15,753 nt of DNA from Streptococcus sp. UBA6071 (GTDB lineage Bacteria; Bacillota; Bacilli; Lactobacillales; Streptococcaceae), in NCBI GenBank assembly GCA_002436115.1, contig DIXV01000047.1, positions 1 through 15,753 of the forward strand, read 5' to 3'. The position numbers were made by a program, and so were the translations under genes. The notes beneath the pieces were generated by a model, which worked only from the letters and a program-made list of their open reading frames with translations, had not been told where the DNA came from and did not search any database. Below are positions 7,969 to 15,098 of this stretch, one piece after another. Each line of letters begins with the position of its first letter. Position 1 is the first letter of the stretch.

Positions 7969-8085
7969 TTAAATTTTACGCATATATTTTTTAGGCGACG
8001 CTTCATCTCTGTCCCACAGTGACTTTTTCAAGCCTTCATTTCTTTTTTATGATGATGAGAGCTTCATTGCTAACACATCACTCAT
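7969..8085 (-). pseudogene. Small reading frame broken by one stop
   Basis: On the minus strand an ATG at 8083-8085 has a good ribosome binding site (AGAGGTG, 5 nt upstream) and starts the 12-residue peptide MSDVLAMKLSSS, ended by TAA at 8047-8049. The same frame continues past that stop for 25 more codons, including LKKSLWDRDEASPKKYMRKI, to a TAA at 7969-7971. I do not recognise it. It could be a real 12-residue peptide, a decayed small gene, or chance. As I recall, the equivalent gap in S. pneumoniae carries several small genes, so a relic is plausible; I could not verify this. Confidence 0.25.
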
Positions 8086-8181
8086 AACTGCACCTCTTCT
8101 AAAAATAGAGAAGCTGCCAGCACTATTTTTTTCTTTTTCAAGGCATTTTATCAGCTAATCTTCTGTTTTTGTTCCCCTGAC

Positions 8182-8211
8182 TTGATTAGAGTCCTTCATC
8201 TGTGGTATAAT
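8182..8211 (+). promoter_or_regulatory. rpoY-rnjA promoter
   Basis: -35 TTGATT (8182-8187), 18-bp spacer, extended -10 TGG-TATAAT with a perfect hexamer at 8206-8211. This is the strongest promoter in the window. The predicted start near 8218 gives a leader of about 285 nt before rpoY. Confidence 0.85.
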
Positions 8212-8217
8212 CTAGTA

Positions 8218-8503
8218 GTTAAACATTCAGGTCAATCTTATTACTTAGGAAAACTTAATAGGAAAATGGGGCTGGGATAACTCCCTAGCCCTTCGCTTGA
8301 GTAACGTTTTAAGAGATGAACAGTGGTTGACCAATCGCAAATTCACTTATCAACAGCTTTTATGTCGGTCCAACATTTTGCCATTTAGGATAGTAATATC
8401 TGAGATAAGTCCTTTTAGCCTAGCAACCTAGTGAGAACTACCATTTAGATTAGGTTCTTCTACCTCTTTTATACCGTTTGACCCTACCAAAGAAAGGAAA
8501 TCT
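8218..8503 (+). promoter_or_regulatory. Long 5' leader of rpoY-rnjA mRNA
   Basis: A predicted ~285-nt untranslated leader. It contains a stable hairpin at 8268-8292 (GGGCT/AGCCC and GGGA/TCCC stems, one bulged T, TAAC loop) not followed by a T-run. One plus-strand frame stays open through most of the leader (about 8250 to a TAG near 8430) without a usable start; it includes RDEQWLTNRKFTYQQLL. I did not recognise a known riboswitch or T-box core. It may be a regulatory leader or a decayed element. Confidence 0.45.
8268..8292 (+). other. Hairpin in the rpoY leader
   Basis: Five-pair stem GGGCT/AGCCC (8269-8273, 8287-8291) continued by GGGA/TCCC (8274-8277, 8282-8285) with bulged T8286 and loop TAAC; G8268-T8292 can add a wobble pair. 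There is no T-run after it, so it is probably not a terminator. Confidence 0.65.
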
Positions 8504-8734
8504 ATGATTTACAAAATCTTCTACCAAGAAACTAAAGAACGTAGCCCAAAACGTGAGCAGACCAAAGCATTTTACTTAGAAGTTGATGCCAAGGACGAAC
8601 TAGAAGGTCGCATCCAAGCACGCCAGCTGGTTGAGTCCAAAACGGATTACAATATCGAATTTATTGAACTGCTTACAGACAAGCACCTCGAATATGAAAA
8701 GGAAACTGGCGTCTTCCAACTGACGGAGTTATAA
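8504..8734 (+). CDS. rpoY: RNA polymerase epsilon subunit RpoY
   Basis: A 76-residue protein of the DUF1447 family, the small epsilon subunit of Firmicute RNA polymerase. Seen: the N-terminal [21 protein letters not shown], then [17 protein letters not shown] and the C-terminal [21 protein letters not shown], all typical of the family. The AUG has AAAGGAAA about 5 nt upstream. The rpoY-rnjA pairing is conserved in Firmicutes and the gap is 1 nt, so the two are co-transcribed and probably translationally coupled. Its presence supports assignment of the next gene as RNase J1 rather than J2. Confidence 0.97.
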   Translation: MIYKIFYQETKERSPKREQTKAFYLEVDAKDELEGRIQARQLVESKTDYNIEFIELLTDKHLEYEKETGVFQLTEL

Positions 8735-8735
8735 T

Positions 8736-10418
8736 ATGTCAAATATCAATCTAAAACCTCAAGAGGTTGGCGTCTTTGCTATCGGTGGTCTAGGCGAAAT
8801 CGGAAAGAATACCTACGGTATTGAATATCAGAACGAAATCATTATCGTTGATGCGGGCATCAAATTCCCTGAAGATGAGCTCTTGGGAATTGACTATGTT
8901 ATCCCCGACTACTCTTATATCGTCGAAAACATTGATCGTATCAAAGCCTTGGTTATTACCCATGGACACGAGGATCATATCGGTGGTATTCCTTTCTTGC
9001 TCAAACAAGTTAATATCCCTATTTATGCTGGTCCTCTAGCTTTGGCACTTATCCGTGGTAAATTGGAAGAGCATGGTCTTTTGCGGAATGCTAAGCTCCA
9101 TGAAATCAACCACAAGACTGAGCTAACCTTCAAACACCTTAGCGTCAGCTTTTTCCGTACTACCCACTCTATTCCAGAACCACTAGGTGTTGTCATTGAC
9201 TCTCCGCAAGGTAAAATCGTCTGCACAGGTGACTTCAAATTTGACTTTACCCCTGTTGGAGAACCAGCTGATTTGCATAAAATGGCTGCTTTGGGCGAGG
9301 AAGGTGTTCTTTGCCTCCTTTCAGATTCCACCAACGCTGAAGTTCCGACCTTTACCAACTCTGAAAAAGTTGTTGGTCAATCCATCATGAAGATTATCGA
9401 AGGGATTCATGGACGCATCATCTTTGCCTCCTTTGCCTCTAACATCTTCCGTCTCCAGCAAGCTGCCGAAGCTGCTGTCAAGACTGGACGAAAGATTGCA
9501 GTCTTTGGTCGTTCTATGGAAAAGGCTATTCGAAACGGAATTGAGTTAGGCTATATCAAGGTTCCCGAGGGCACCTTAATTGATGGCAATACGCTCAAAG
9601 ATTATCCTGCTAGTGAAATTCTTATTCTCTGCACGGGTAGTCAAGGAGAGCCAATGGCTGCTCTAGGTCGTATCGCCAACGGCATGCACCGCCAAGTTCA
9701 GCTCCAACCTGGAGATACCGTTATCTTTTCATCTAGTCCAATCCCTGGTAACACCACCAGTGTTAATAAATTGATTAATCTAATCACCGAGGCTGGCGTA
9801 GATGTTATTCATGGTAAAATCAACAACATCCATACTTCTGGCCACGGTGGACAACAAGAACAAAAATTGATGTTACGCTTGATTAAGCCCAAATATTTCA
9901 TGCCTGTCCACGGTGAATACCGTATGCAAAAAATCCATGCCGGCCTTGCTGTTGATACTGGCCTTGATAAAGACAATATCTTTATTATGGAAAATGGTGA
10001 CGTTTTAGCTCTGACTAAAGATTCCGCCCGTATTTCAGGGCACTTCAATGCCCAAGATATCTATGTTGATGGAAACGGGATCGGTGACATCGGAGCTGCG
10101 GTCTTAAAAGATCGCCGTGACCTCTCTGAAGACGGTGTGGTTCTAGCAGTTGCTACTGTCGATTTCAAGAGTAAGATGATTTTAGCAGGCCCTGATATCC
10201 TTAGCCGAGGTTTCATCTATATGAGGGAATCTGGTAGCCTTATTCGTGAATGCCAACATGTGCTTTTCAATGCCATCCGCATTGCTCTAAAAAACAAAGA
10301 AGCTTCCGTCCAATCGGTCAGTGGGACGATCGTTAACACCCTCCGTCCATTTCTATCAGAAAAAACCGAGCGAGAGCCCATTATCATCCCCATGGTACTA
10401 ACACCTGATAAATCATAA
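8736..10418 (+). CDS. rnjA: Ribonuclease J1
   Basis: RNase J1 is a metallo-beta-lactamase/beta-CASP nuclease with 5'-to-3' exonuclease and endonuclease activity in mRNA decay and rRNA maturation. The 560-residue protein carries HGHEDH (76-81), His144 in RTTHSIPEP, Asp166 in TGDFKFD, HTSGHGG (366-372) and PVHGEYR with His392, so the metal and phosphate-binding residues are intact. Order: beta-lactamase part (1 to about 205), beta-CASP insert (about 210-350), return to beta-lactamase (about 355-425), linker and C-terminal domain (about 455-555). GGAG at the end of rpoY serves as the ribosome binding site. It is followed by a clear terminator. Confidence 0.98.
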   Translation: MSNINLKPQEVGVFAIGGLGEIGKNTYGIEYQNEIIIVDAGIKFPEDELLGIDYVIPDYSYIVENIDRIKALVITHGHEDHIGGIPFLLKQVNIPIYAGPLALALIRGKLEEHGLLRNAKLHEINHKTELTFKHLSVSFFRTTHSIPEPLGVVIDSPQGKIVCTGDFKFDFTPVGEPADLHKMAALGEEGVLCLLSDSTNAEVPTFTNSEKVVGQSIMKIIEGIHGRIIFASFASNIFRLQQAAEAAVKTGRKIAVFGRSMEKAIRNGIELGYIKVPEGTLIDGNTLKDYPASEILILCTGSQGEPMAALGRIANGMHRQVQLQPGDTVIFSSSPIPGNTTSVNKLINLITEAGVDVIHGKINNIHTSGHGGQQEQKLMLRLIKPKYFMPVHGEYRMQKIHAGLAVDTGLDKDNIFIMENGDVLALTKDSARISGHFNAQDIYVDGNGIGDIGAAVLKDRRDLSEDGVVLAVATVDFKSKMILAGPDILSRGFIYMRESGSLIRECQHVLFNAIRIALKNKEASVQSVSGTIVNTLRPFLSEKTEREPIIIPMVLTPDKS

Positions 10419-10460
10419 ACCTCTCATTTAGTGGTATCAAATCCCAGAGGTAAGATATAT

Positions 10461-10504
10461 AAAACCCCAACAAATCTAGTAAACTAGAATTATTGGGGTT
10501 TTTT
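10461..10504 (+). terminator. rnjA terminator
   Basis: A 10-bp stem AAAACCCCAA/TTGGGGTTTT (10461-10470, 10493-10502) encloses a smaller TCTAG/CTAGA hairpin and runs into TTTTTT (10499-10504). A shorter T-run on the opposite strand means it may also serve, weakly, the converging CPBP gene. Confidence 0.9.
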
Positions 10505-10627
10505 ATCTTTTAAATAGCTCTTTTCTAGGAAGAAGAGATGACAATTCCAAACTCTTCTTAAACTATTGTTTATCTGATGAAGTATCACTGTCTTTTGACT
10601 TACATCGAAAGGCTACCTCAAAAGTTC
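10505..10627. other. Spacer between convergent rnjA and CPBP genes
   Basis: No gene seen. It holds an 8-bp inverted repeat AAGAAGAG/CTCTTCTT (10530-10537, 10552-10559) with a 14-nt loop and no adjacent T-run on either strand, so its role is unclear. Confidence 0.4.
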
Positions 10628-11290
10628 TCACAGAGAAGTTATGAGTAAGAAAGCAATGAGATTATTCAGCATGTGAAGACCTATCGAAACTTCAAGGGAC
10701 TTGCTGCGTTGGTAAACAAAGCATAATACCGCTCCCATCCCTCCATAAATCAACCAAGTGGATGCATTCTCCGCACCGTGAGCCAAGGCAAAACTTCCAA
10801 TGCTAAGGGCATAGGCAAGAGAGAGATTTTCGTTACAGAGGCTCTTAAAAACCAAGCCACGAAAGAGAATTTCCTCACACACAGGAGCACTAATAATAAT
10901 AAAGAAAGCGTACAAAGGTGTAGGAATATGAGATGACAGAGTTTGCACAAGTTCTTGATTTTCTGGTAAAACACCTGCAGACAAAGATTGACCTATTAGA
11001 CTGATTAGAAGGAAGGAGAGATACCCTATACCTATATAAGCTAGATGAACTCCCTTCAAGTAATCCCTTGGCTTCTTAAAATAATCGTGAGAATAAGCAA
11101 AGCTAATAAAAAAAATAACAACTGCTAGGCCCACTAAACCTGACAAAATCGGTTGCCAACTTGCTACAGGTACTCCATTTAGCAAGCTTTGATTTATAAA
11201 AACAACAATAATAGCCAAGCCTAACTGACTTAACAAAAATAGACCTACGGCAATAAGTAGCCACTTTGCTTTCTTTAGTAAAAATTGCAT
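10628..11290 (-). CDS. CPBP family intramembrane metalloprotease (CAAX-like)
   Basis: A 220-residue polytopic membrane protein of the CPBP/Abi family. The three family motifs are present: EEILFR with Glu139, Glu140 and Arg144; FALAH with His171; and HMLNN with His206 and Asn210. Hydrophobic segments lie near 10-33, 47-67, 82-103, 126-137, 158-172, 180-194 and 207-219. Such proteins are putative intramembrane proteases; in streptococci some are linked to bacteriocin self-immunity, but no bacteriocin gene is adjacent, so the substrate is unknown. The AUG at 11288-11290 has only a weak AGAAAAGA upstream. A better AAAGGAG (11327-11333) stands 6 nt before an in-frame ATC, so the true start could be 10 codons earlier. 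Confidence 0.9.
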   Translation of the reverse strand: MQFLLKKAKWLLIAVGLFLLSQLGLAIIVVFINQSLLNGVPVASWQPILSGLVGLAVVIFFISFAYSHDYFKKPRDYLKGVHLAYIGIGYLSFLLISLIGQSLSAGVLPENQELVQTLSSHIPTPLYAFFIIISAPVCEEILFRGLVFKSLCNENLSLAYALSIGSFALAHGAENASTWLIYGGMGAVLCFVYQRSKSLEVSIGLHMLNNLIAFLLITSL

Positions 11291-11353
11291 TTCTTTTCTG
11301 AATCCACTAGTACTGTCGATCCTTCACTCCTTTAGTAGTTTGGCTCATTAGCT

Positions 11354-11392
11354 TAAAAATAAAAACATAGGGAAATGGCAAGCCATATCCCC
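11354..11392 (-). terminator. ackA terminator
   Basis: On the minus strand GGGGA-T-ATGG, loop CTTG, CCAT-TTCCC (11370-11392) is followed after a few bases by TTTTTATTTTT (about 11356-11366). It lies 20 bases after the ackA stop, separating ackA from the CPBP gene. Confidence 0.8.
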
Positions 11393-11412
11393 ACACATTC
11401 ACTTTTTGAGGG

Positions 11413-12603
11413 TTAACCTTTCAGATGTTCCACATCACGTGCAATAACCAATTCCTCATCTGTCGGTATAACAAGAACTTTTATTTTAGCGGTTGTTGAA
11501 GAGATAATCCCATTAACTCCCTGTTTGTTTTTATCTGGATCAATATCAAACCCAAGATTGGTCAAGCCATTAATAACAGCCTCACGTAGCTGGACATCAT
11601 TTTCACCAATACCCGCTGTAAAAACAAGAGCATCTGCACCATTTAGGACAGCTAAGTATTGCCCAATATACTTCCGTAGCCGATCGACAAACATCTCAAA
11701 AGCTAAGGTGCACTTTTCATTTCCAGCTGCTACACCAGCTTCAAGATCTCGCATGTCATTGGTCAGTCCTGAGACTCCCAAAATGCCAGATTCCTTGTTG
11801 AGAATCGTAATAACATCTGCTGCATCGGTCAATTCAGGAACGTGTTCAATTAAATAAGGGATGATAGCTGGATCAATATCTCCCGAACGTGTCCCCATCA
11901 TAGGACCTGCTAGTGGTGTGAAGCCCATGGAAGTATCCACCGACTTCCCTCCTTTAATAGCTGAAAGGGAGACCCCATTGCCTATGTGAGCGGTAATCAG
12001 CTTTAACTTTTCAATTGGCTCTCCCAGAATTTTAGCTGCTTCTTGAGAGACATAGTAGTGGCTAGTTCCATGAGCACCATATTTACGCACTTTATAATCG
12101 GTATAGTATTTATCTGCTATTGGATAGCGGTAGGCAGGCTCTGATAGCGTCGTGTGAAAGGCTGTATCAAAAACAGCAACACTGGTTATGTCTGGAAGTG
12201 CCTCCTTAAAAGCACGTATCCCTGCTGCATTTGCTGGATTGTGAAGAGGGGCTAAATCAGCTAGATTCTCAATTTTCTGTAGGCAGTCATCATCAATGAG
12301 TACAGATTTTTTAAACGCCTCACCACCTGCAACAACGCGATGTCCTACACCCGTAATTTCTGAGAGGTCAGAAATGATCTCAAAACGCTTCAAGTCACTC
12401 AGAAGGAGACTTACTGCTGTGGTGTGATCTTCAACAGCTAGTACCTGAGACTCCGATTGCCCTCTAAATTTTACAGTTGAAATGGCATCTTCCAGACCAA
12501 TACGCTCAATTACTCCCTTAGCAATTACCTCTTCTTCTGGCATTTCATATAGTTGCCACTTGAGGCTTGATGACCCGGCATTAATCGCAATAGTTTTAGA
12601 CAT
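11413..12603 (-). CDS. ackA: Acetate kinase
   Basis: Acetate kinase makes ATP and acetate from acetyl phosphate in mixed-acid fermentation. The 396-residue protein shows the ASKHA-kinase N-terminus [16 protein letters not shown] with Asn8, GHRVVAGGE with Arg89, the VFDTAFH motif with Asp146, HGTSH with His178, THIGNG-type AHIGNGVSL near 205-213, [10 protein letters not shown] with Arg239, and [11 protein letters not shown] near the C-terminus. Length is standard. The AUG has AAGGGG about 9 nt upstream. In S. mutans the equivalent gene is described as the last gene (comYI) of a nine-gene comY operon; here it has its own promoter and terminator. Confidence 0.98.
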   Translation of the reverse strand: MSKTIAINAGSSSLKWQLYEMPEEEVIAKGVIERIGLEDAISTVKFRGQSESQVLAVEDHTTAVSLLLSDLKRFEIISDLSEITGVGHRVVAGGEAFKKSVLIDDDCLQKIENLADLAPLHNPANAAGIRAFKEALPDITSVAVFDTAFHTTLSEPAYRYPIADKYYTDYKVRKYGAHGTSHYYVSQEAAKILGEPIEKLKLITAHIGNGVSLSAIKGGKSVDTSMGFTPLAGPMMGTRSGDIDPAIIPYLIEHVPELTDAADVITILNKESGILGVSGLTNDMRDLEAGVAAGNEKCTLAFEMFVDRLRKYIGQYLAVLNGADALVFTAGIGENDVQLREAVINGLTNLGFDIDPDKNKQGVNGIISSTTAKIKVLVIPTDEELVIARDVEHLKG

Positions 12604-12620
12604 AACTTTCCCCTTTTGTA

Positions 12621-12634
12621 TTAAAACGTTTACA
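12621..12634 (-). promoter_or_regulatory. cre site (CcpA operator) at ackA
   Basis: On the minus strand TGTAAACGTTTTAA matches the cre core TGNAARCGNWWWCA at every position but one (A for C at position 13), with A/T flank downstream. It spans the predicted ackA transcription start (near 12630). CcpA control of ackA is established in Gram-positives; at this position repression is expected rather than activation. Confidence 0.65.
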
Positions 12635-12636
12635 CC

Positions 12637-12645
12637 ATTATAACA
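12637..12645 (-). promoter_or_regulatory. ackA promoter (extended -10)
   Basis: TGT-TATAAT on the minus strand, with a perfect hexamer at 12637-12642 and the TG extension. No good -35 is seen 16-18 bp upstream, where the sequence overlaps the end of the methyltransferase gene. Predicted start near 12630. Confidence 0.75.
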
Positions 12646-12654
12646 GAAAATAGC

Positions 12655-13608
12655 TTATTTTGCATTTTCTTGTCTCCATTTTTTAAAGGCTGCCCTAAAC
12701 TTTTTTAAGGTCTCAACATCTTGTAAACTAAAAAGAGGGTAAACAAAGGTTTCTGCATGCCTAGCACCTTTTTTTTGGAAAATAAAGAGAGACTTAGCTA
12801 ACTCTTTTTTGACAAATACCTCTTCTGGTAAAGCGATCATCGCTAGAAGATTCGCTGAAGCGGTCAGCCACGATTTGAGCAAATCACTCTGAGGACTAGT
12901 CAATAAATCATTCGGTGCCAAGAAAATAGCATACCCTTCTGTCTTTAGATACTTGAGCGACTGCTCCATAAAAAGATGATGGGCATAGGTATGTTCTCCC
13001 TTGGCACCGACTTTAAACCGCTGAGCAATAGAATCATCAGGGTAATAGCCTATCGGTAAATCAGAGATAATCACATCCGATGCTTTAAACAGGTGTGGTC
13101 GGGCGGCATCTCCTTGGATAAAACTAAGATCTGCGGAAAGAACATCTGCGATGCTAGCAGAAAGATCTATCAGCAAATCATCTGATTCAATCCCTAAATA
13201 ATCAAGTTTTTTGGAACTATAGTTTAGCAGGGTTTGAGCAAGATTTCCCATACCTGAACCAATTTCAATGATATCTAGCTCTTGTTTGGGCAAGAGCTCT
13301 TCTATGAGGAAATTAATAAGCAAACCAATACTGTCTGGTGTAAATTGGTGATTATACTGTAGCGGCTCTGTTTGATTAGCCTTGATGAAAATAAATTGGA
13401 AAACCCGTTGCCATTCTTCTTGAGTCAGTGCCAACTCTGTCAGTTTGACATTATTAGCAACGACTCTTTCATGATGATGGTCCGCCTTAACATAGGCAGT
13501 ATTTTGCTCAATCAAAGCCTCATAGAGGTTTGTATGTAACTGGCTTTGTATCGTTTGGGTATTCTCCAAAACCAACTCATAAGCAGCTTCTATTTTTTCA
13601 AAATTCAT
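12655..13608 (-). CDS. Class I SAM-dependent methyltransferase, ComYH/YtxK-like
   Basis: A 317-residue Rossmann-fold methyltransferase. Motif I is IIEIGSGMGNLA (113-124), with acidic Glu141 in motif II, GDA near 166-168, and an N6-adenine-methylase-like motif IV, DLPIGYYP (183-190), where Asn/Asp-Pro-Pro-Tyr is usual; the second proline is replaced by the Leu-Pro-Ile-Gly form. The N-terminal ~100 residues are helical and family-specific. In S. mutans the equivalent gene between comYG and ackA is called comYH, and in B. subtilis ytxK adjoins ackA. The substrate (DNA, RNA or protein) cannot be read from sequence. The AUG at 13606-13608 has no ribosome binding site but has a -10 element 6 nt upstream. 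It lies 243 nt from comGG. Confidence 0.92.
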   Translation of the reverse strand: MNFEKIEAAYELVLENTQTIQSQLHTNLYEALIEQNTAYVKADHHHERVVANNVKLTELALTQEEWQRVFQFIFIKANQTEPLQYNHQFTPDSIGLLINFLIEELLPKQELDIIEIGSGMGNLAQTLLNYSSKKLDYLGIESDDLLIDLSASIADVLSADLSFIQGDAARPHLFKASDVIISDLPIGYYPDDSIAQRFKVGAKGEHTYAHHLFMEQSLKYLKTEGYAIFLAPNDLLTSPQSDLLKSWLTASANLLAMIALPEEVFVKKELAKSLFIFQKKGARHAETFVYPLFSLQDVETLKKFRAAFKKWRQENAK

Positions 13609-13614
13609 GAGTCT

Positions 13615-13623
13615 ATCATATCA
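13615..13623 (-). promoter_or_regulatory. Extended -10 promoter directly before the methyltransferase start
   Basis: TGA-TATGAT on the minus strand, hexamer 13615-13620. Only six bases (AGACTC) separate it from the AUG at 13608, so transcription would start at or within a few bases of the AUG, giving a leaderless mRNA. The -35 is poor (TAGCAA at 17 bp). Confidence 0.6.
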
Positions 13624-13759
13624 AAAATTCTTTCTTTTTGCTATCTCTAAGACGGAGCAGCTTTTGCTAATCCTTCACATTGATTGCTTAATAGACCATT
13701 CCTAAACCAATGTGATGCAAGAGTTCCTCCTCTATATCTGCCAAAAAGTTTACGTTTGC
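13616..13759 (-). pseudogene. Possible decayed reading frame between comGG and the methyltransferase
   Basis: On the minus strand a frame reads ANVNFLADIEEELLHHIGLG and MVY, then TAA (13688-13690), AINVKD, TAG (13667-13669), then QKLLRLRDSKKKEFLI to TGA (13616-13618). Both stops could derive from Gln codons by one C-to-T change. No homologue is recognised; chance cannot be excluded. A 7-bp inverted repeat CACATTG/CAATGTG (13676-13682, 13708-13714) lies within it. Confidence 0.2.
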
Positions 13760-13851
13760 TCACGTTACTAGAAAATTGACATCAAAATACGACTCCTAAT
13801 CTTTAAAAAGACTAACACACCTATATTGCTTCTACTTTCTCTTTCAACTAC

Positions 13852-14406
13852 CTATATTTTTCTATTGAATATGTAGCTATAACTTGTCTCTGTGTCAAGC
13901 TCAACAGTAATCGTCATTTTCGAAGAGGTCAGTTGATAAGTTGCTCTCCCATCCTTAAATTCAATTTGTCCACTGACAGTTTCTCCTGATGCCTCAATTG
14001 CCTTTTGTTCTCTGGAAAAAGACTCCCCTTCTTCTTTTTCTGGACCTTCATTTCCCTCTGCTGTTTCCTGATTTACCCGATTAACCTTTTCTGATAACTG
14101 CCCTTGATTAGTTACTGATGGTACTATCAAATAGCTAAGCTCTCTCTCATCCTTAGATAAGGTATGCTTGGTTGATGTCTGTGCAAGCTTCTCTGAATCA
14201 TCACTTGGATGTACTTGTTCTCTTTCCACCTTATTTCTGATCCATTGAGCCATGGTATAGGCTCTTAATGATTGAAAGCTAGCCTGATGGTTTCTAGCTA
14301 CTGTCACCTGACGATTGAGGTAAAATTGCAACAAGAGAGAAAAAATCGCCACCATCAAGAGAGCATAGAGCATCACCCCAGCTCTAACGCGTTTCTTCCA
14401 TAGCAT
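13852..14406 (-). CDS. comGG: Competence pseudopilin ComGG
   Basis: Minor pseudopilin of the competence DNA-uptake pilus. The 184-residue product begins MLWKKRVRAGVMLYALLMVA and continues IFSLLLQFYLNRQV, a basic leader then a membrane helix (about 10-30), matching streptococcal ComGG. As in ComGG of other species, the Glu at +5 of the pilin signature is absent (Tyr here). The start at 14404-14406 was chosen over 14436 because AAAGGAG lies 8 nt upstream and homologues begin here; it overlaps comGF by 23 nt. Residues about 112-142 are a Glu/Lys-rich, probably disordered insert, making it longer than the S. pneumoniae protein as I recall it. It is the last pilus gene of the operon. Confidence 0.9.
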   Translation of the reverse strand: MLWKKRVRAGVMLYALLMVAIFSLLLQFYLNRQVTVARNHQASFQSLRAYTMAQWIRNKVEREQVHPSDDSEKLAQTSTKHTLSKDERELSYLIVPSVTNQGQLSEKVNRVNQETAEGNEGPEKEEGESFSREQKAIEASGETVSGQIEFKDGRATYQLTSSKMTITVELDTETSYSYIFNRKI

Positions 14407-14824
14407 AAATAAAACTCCTTTCCATTTTATCTTCAAAGATAAAATCTATGCGAACAAGCCCTGAATCCAAACTCATCGTTGCAGAATAGAGCCCTTGTAG
14501 CATCGGTTGGTAACCCTGATTTGACCAATTGGTTTTTCGAAAATCATCTGCTCTTGATTTGCCAAATGCCAATTCTTGCCCCTCCTTCTTAACGTAGAGA
14601 CGGTCATTTTCAACCTTAACGAATTGACTACGATCCAGCTCTTGTCTTAATTGTTCTGTAAAAACGAGCCAATCTTTTTCCTTAGTGGTCCTTTGATGAG
14701 TGATATCCTTTGCCAGATAACGACTAAGGCCATCAAAAACAAGGAGACTCCCGGAAATGACCAAAAGAGCCACCAAACATTCCAATAAGGTAAATGCCTT
14801 TACCCTACTTTTCTTCAATCTCAA
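14384..14824 (-). CDS. comGF: Competence pseudopilin ComGF
   Basis: Minor pseudopilin ComGF, 146 residues. The class III/type IV prepilin signature VKA-FTLLECLVALLV is present: cleavage is expected after Ala10, with Glu15 at mature position 5 and the helix from 11 to about 31. The segments WLVFTEQLRQELDRSQFVKVE and DDFRKTN match streptococcal ComGF. The start is UUG at 14822-14824, overlapping comGE by 20 nt, with AAGGA about 8 nt upstream; no ATG is available before the signal peptide. Expression is expected from the ComX-dependent comGA promoter outside the window. Confidence 0.92.
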   Translation of the reverse strand: MRLKKSRVKAFTLLECLVALLVISGSLLVFDGLSRYLAKDITHQRTTKEKDWLVFTEQLRQELDRSQFVKVENDRLYVKKEGQELAFGKSRADDFRKTNWSNQGYQPMLQGLYSATMSLDSGLVRIDFIFEDKMERSFIYAMEETR

Positions 14825-15098
14825 GTAAGAGTTCCTTCTTATGATAGATTTTCACCCCCTTGCTAGTCTGTATTACCTCGATTTCTTGCCCATTTAGATG
14901 CAGCTGGTCTTGCCCTGTCTGCATCGCCATCTTTGCAACTTGATAAGCTTCTTCTTCCTGTAAATATTGGTATTGACGGTAACGACTCCTATTAATCTCT
15001 GTTAAGACCAAACTACTAATAACGGTAAACAAAGCTGTCGCAACCAAAGATTCCAGCAAGATATAGCCTCTAATTCTCTGTCTTTTTATATTTACCAC
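14805..15098 (-). CDS. comGE: Competence pseudopilin ComGE
   Basis: Minor pseudopilin ComGE, 97 residues. The prepilin signature is RIRG-YILLESLVATALFTVI: cleavage expected after Gly11, Glu16 at mature position 5. The later VAKMAMQTGQDQLHLNGQEIEV segment is the conserved core of streptococcal ComGE. The only standard in-frame start is GTG at 15096-15098, which overlaps comGD by 29 nt; the GGGAG-like sequence next to it is too close to be a good ribosome binding site, so translation probably depends on coupling to comGD. An in-frame stop lies just upstream. Confidence 0.9.
   Translation of the reverse strand: MVNIKRQRIRGYILLESLVATALFTVISSLVLTEINRSRYRQYQYLQEEEAYQVAKMAMQTGQDQLHLNGQEIEVIQTSKGVKIYHKKELLLEIEEK

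Larger units (their letters stand above)
7896..8181. other. Divergent intergenic region, left half
   Basis: AT-rich spacer between tsaB and the rpoY promoter. Apart from the small broken minus-strand frame (7969-8085) and the weak -10 for tsaB, only short frames without ribosome binding sites were seen, for example a 12-codon plus-strand frame beginning with three ATG codons near 8049. Confidence 0.4.
13609..13851. other. comGG-methyltransferase spacer
   Basis: A 243-nt gap in what is a continuous operon in S. mutans. No strong terminator follows comGG; only a weak AT-rich hairpin near 13800-13815 (AGTCTTT/AAAGATT) was seen. It contains the possible decayed frame and the methyltransferase -10 element. 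Confidence 0.4.

Noticed and set aside
8049..8090. 12-codon plus-strand frame starting with three ATG codons
   Set aside because: No ribosome binding site and no homologue recognised; likely chance.
8218..8503. T-box or known riboswitch in the rpoY leader
   Set aside because: No T-box core sequence, no terminator/antiterminator pair with a T-run, and the downstream genes are not the usual T-box or riboswitch targets.
9023..9358. 111-codon minus-strand open frame
   Set aside because: Antisense to the metallo-beta-lactamase domain of rnjA; no homology-like features.
10530..10559. 8-bp inverted repeat as terminator for the CPBP gene
   Set aside because: AT/purine-rich stem, 14-nt loop and no T-run on either strand.
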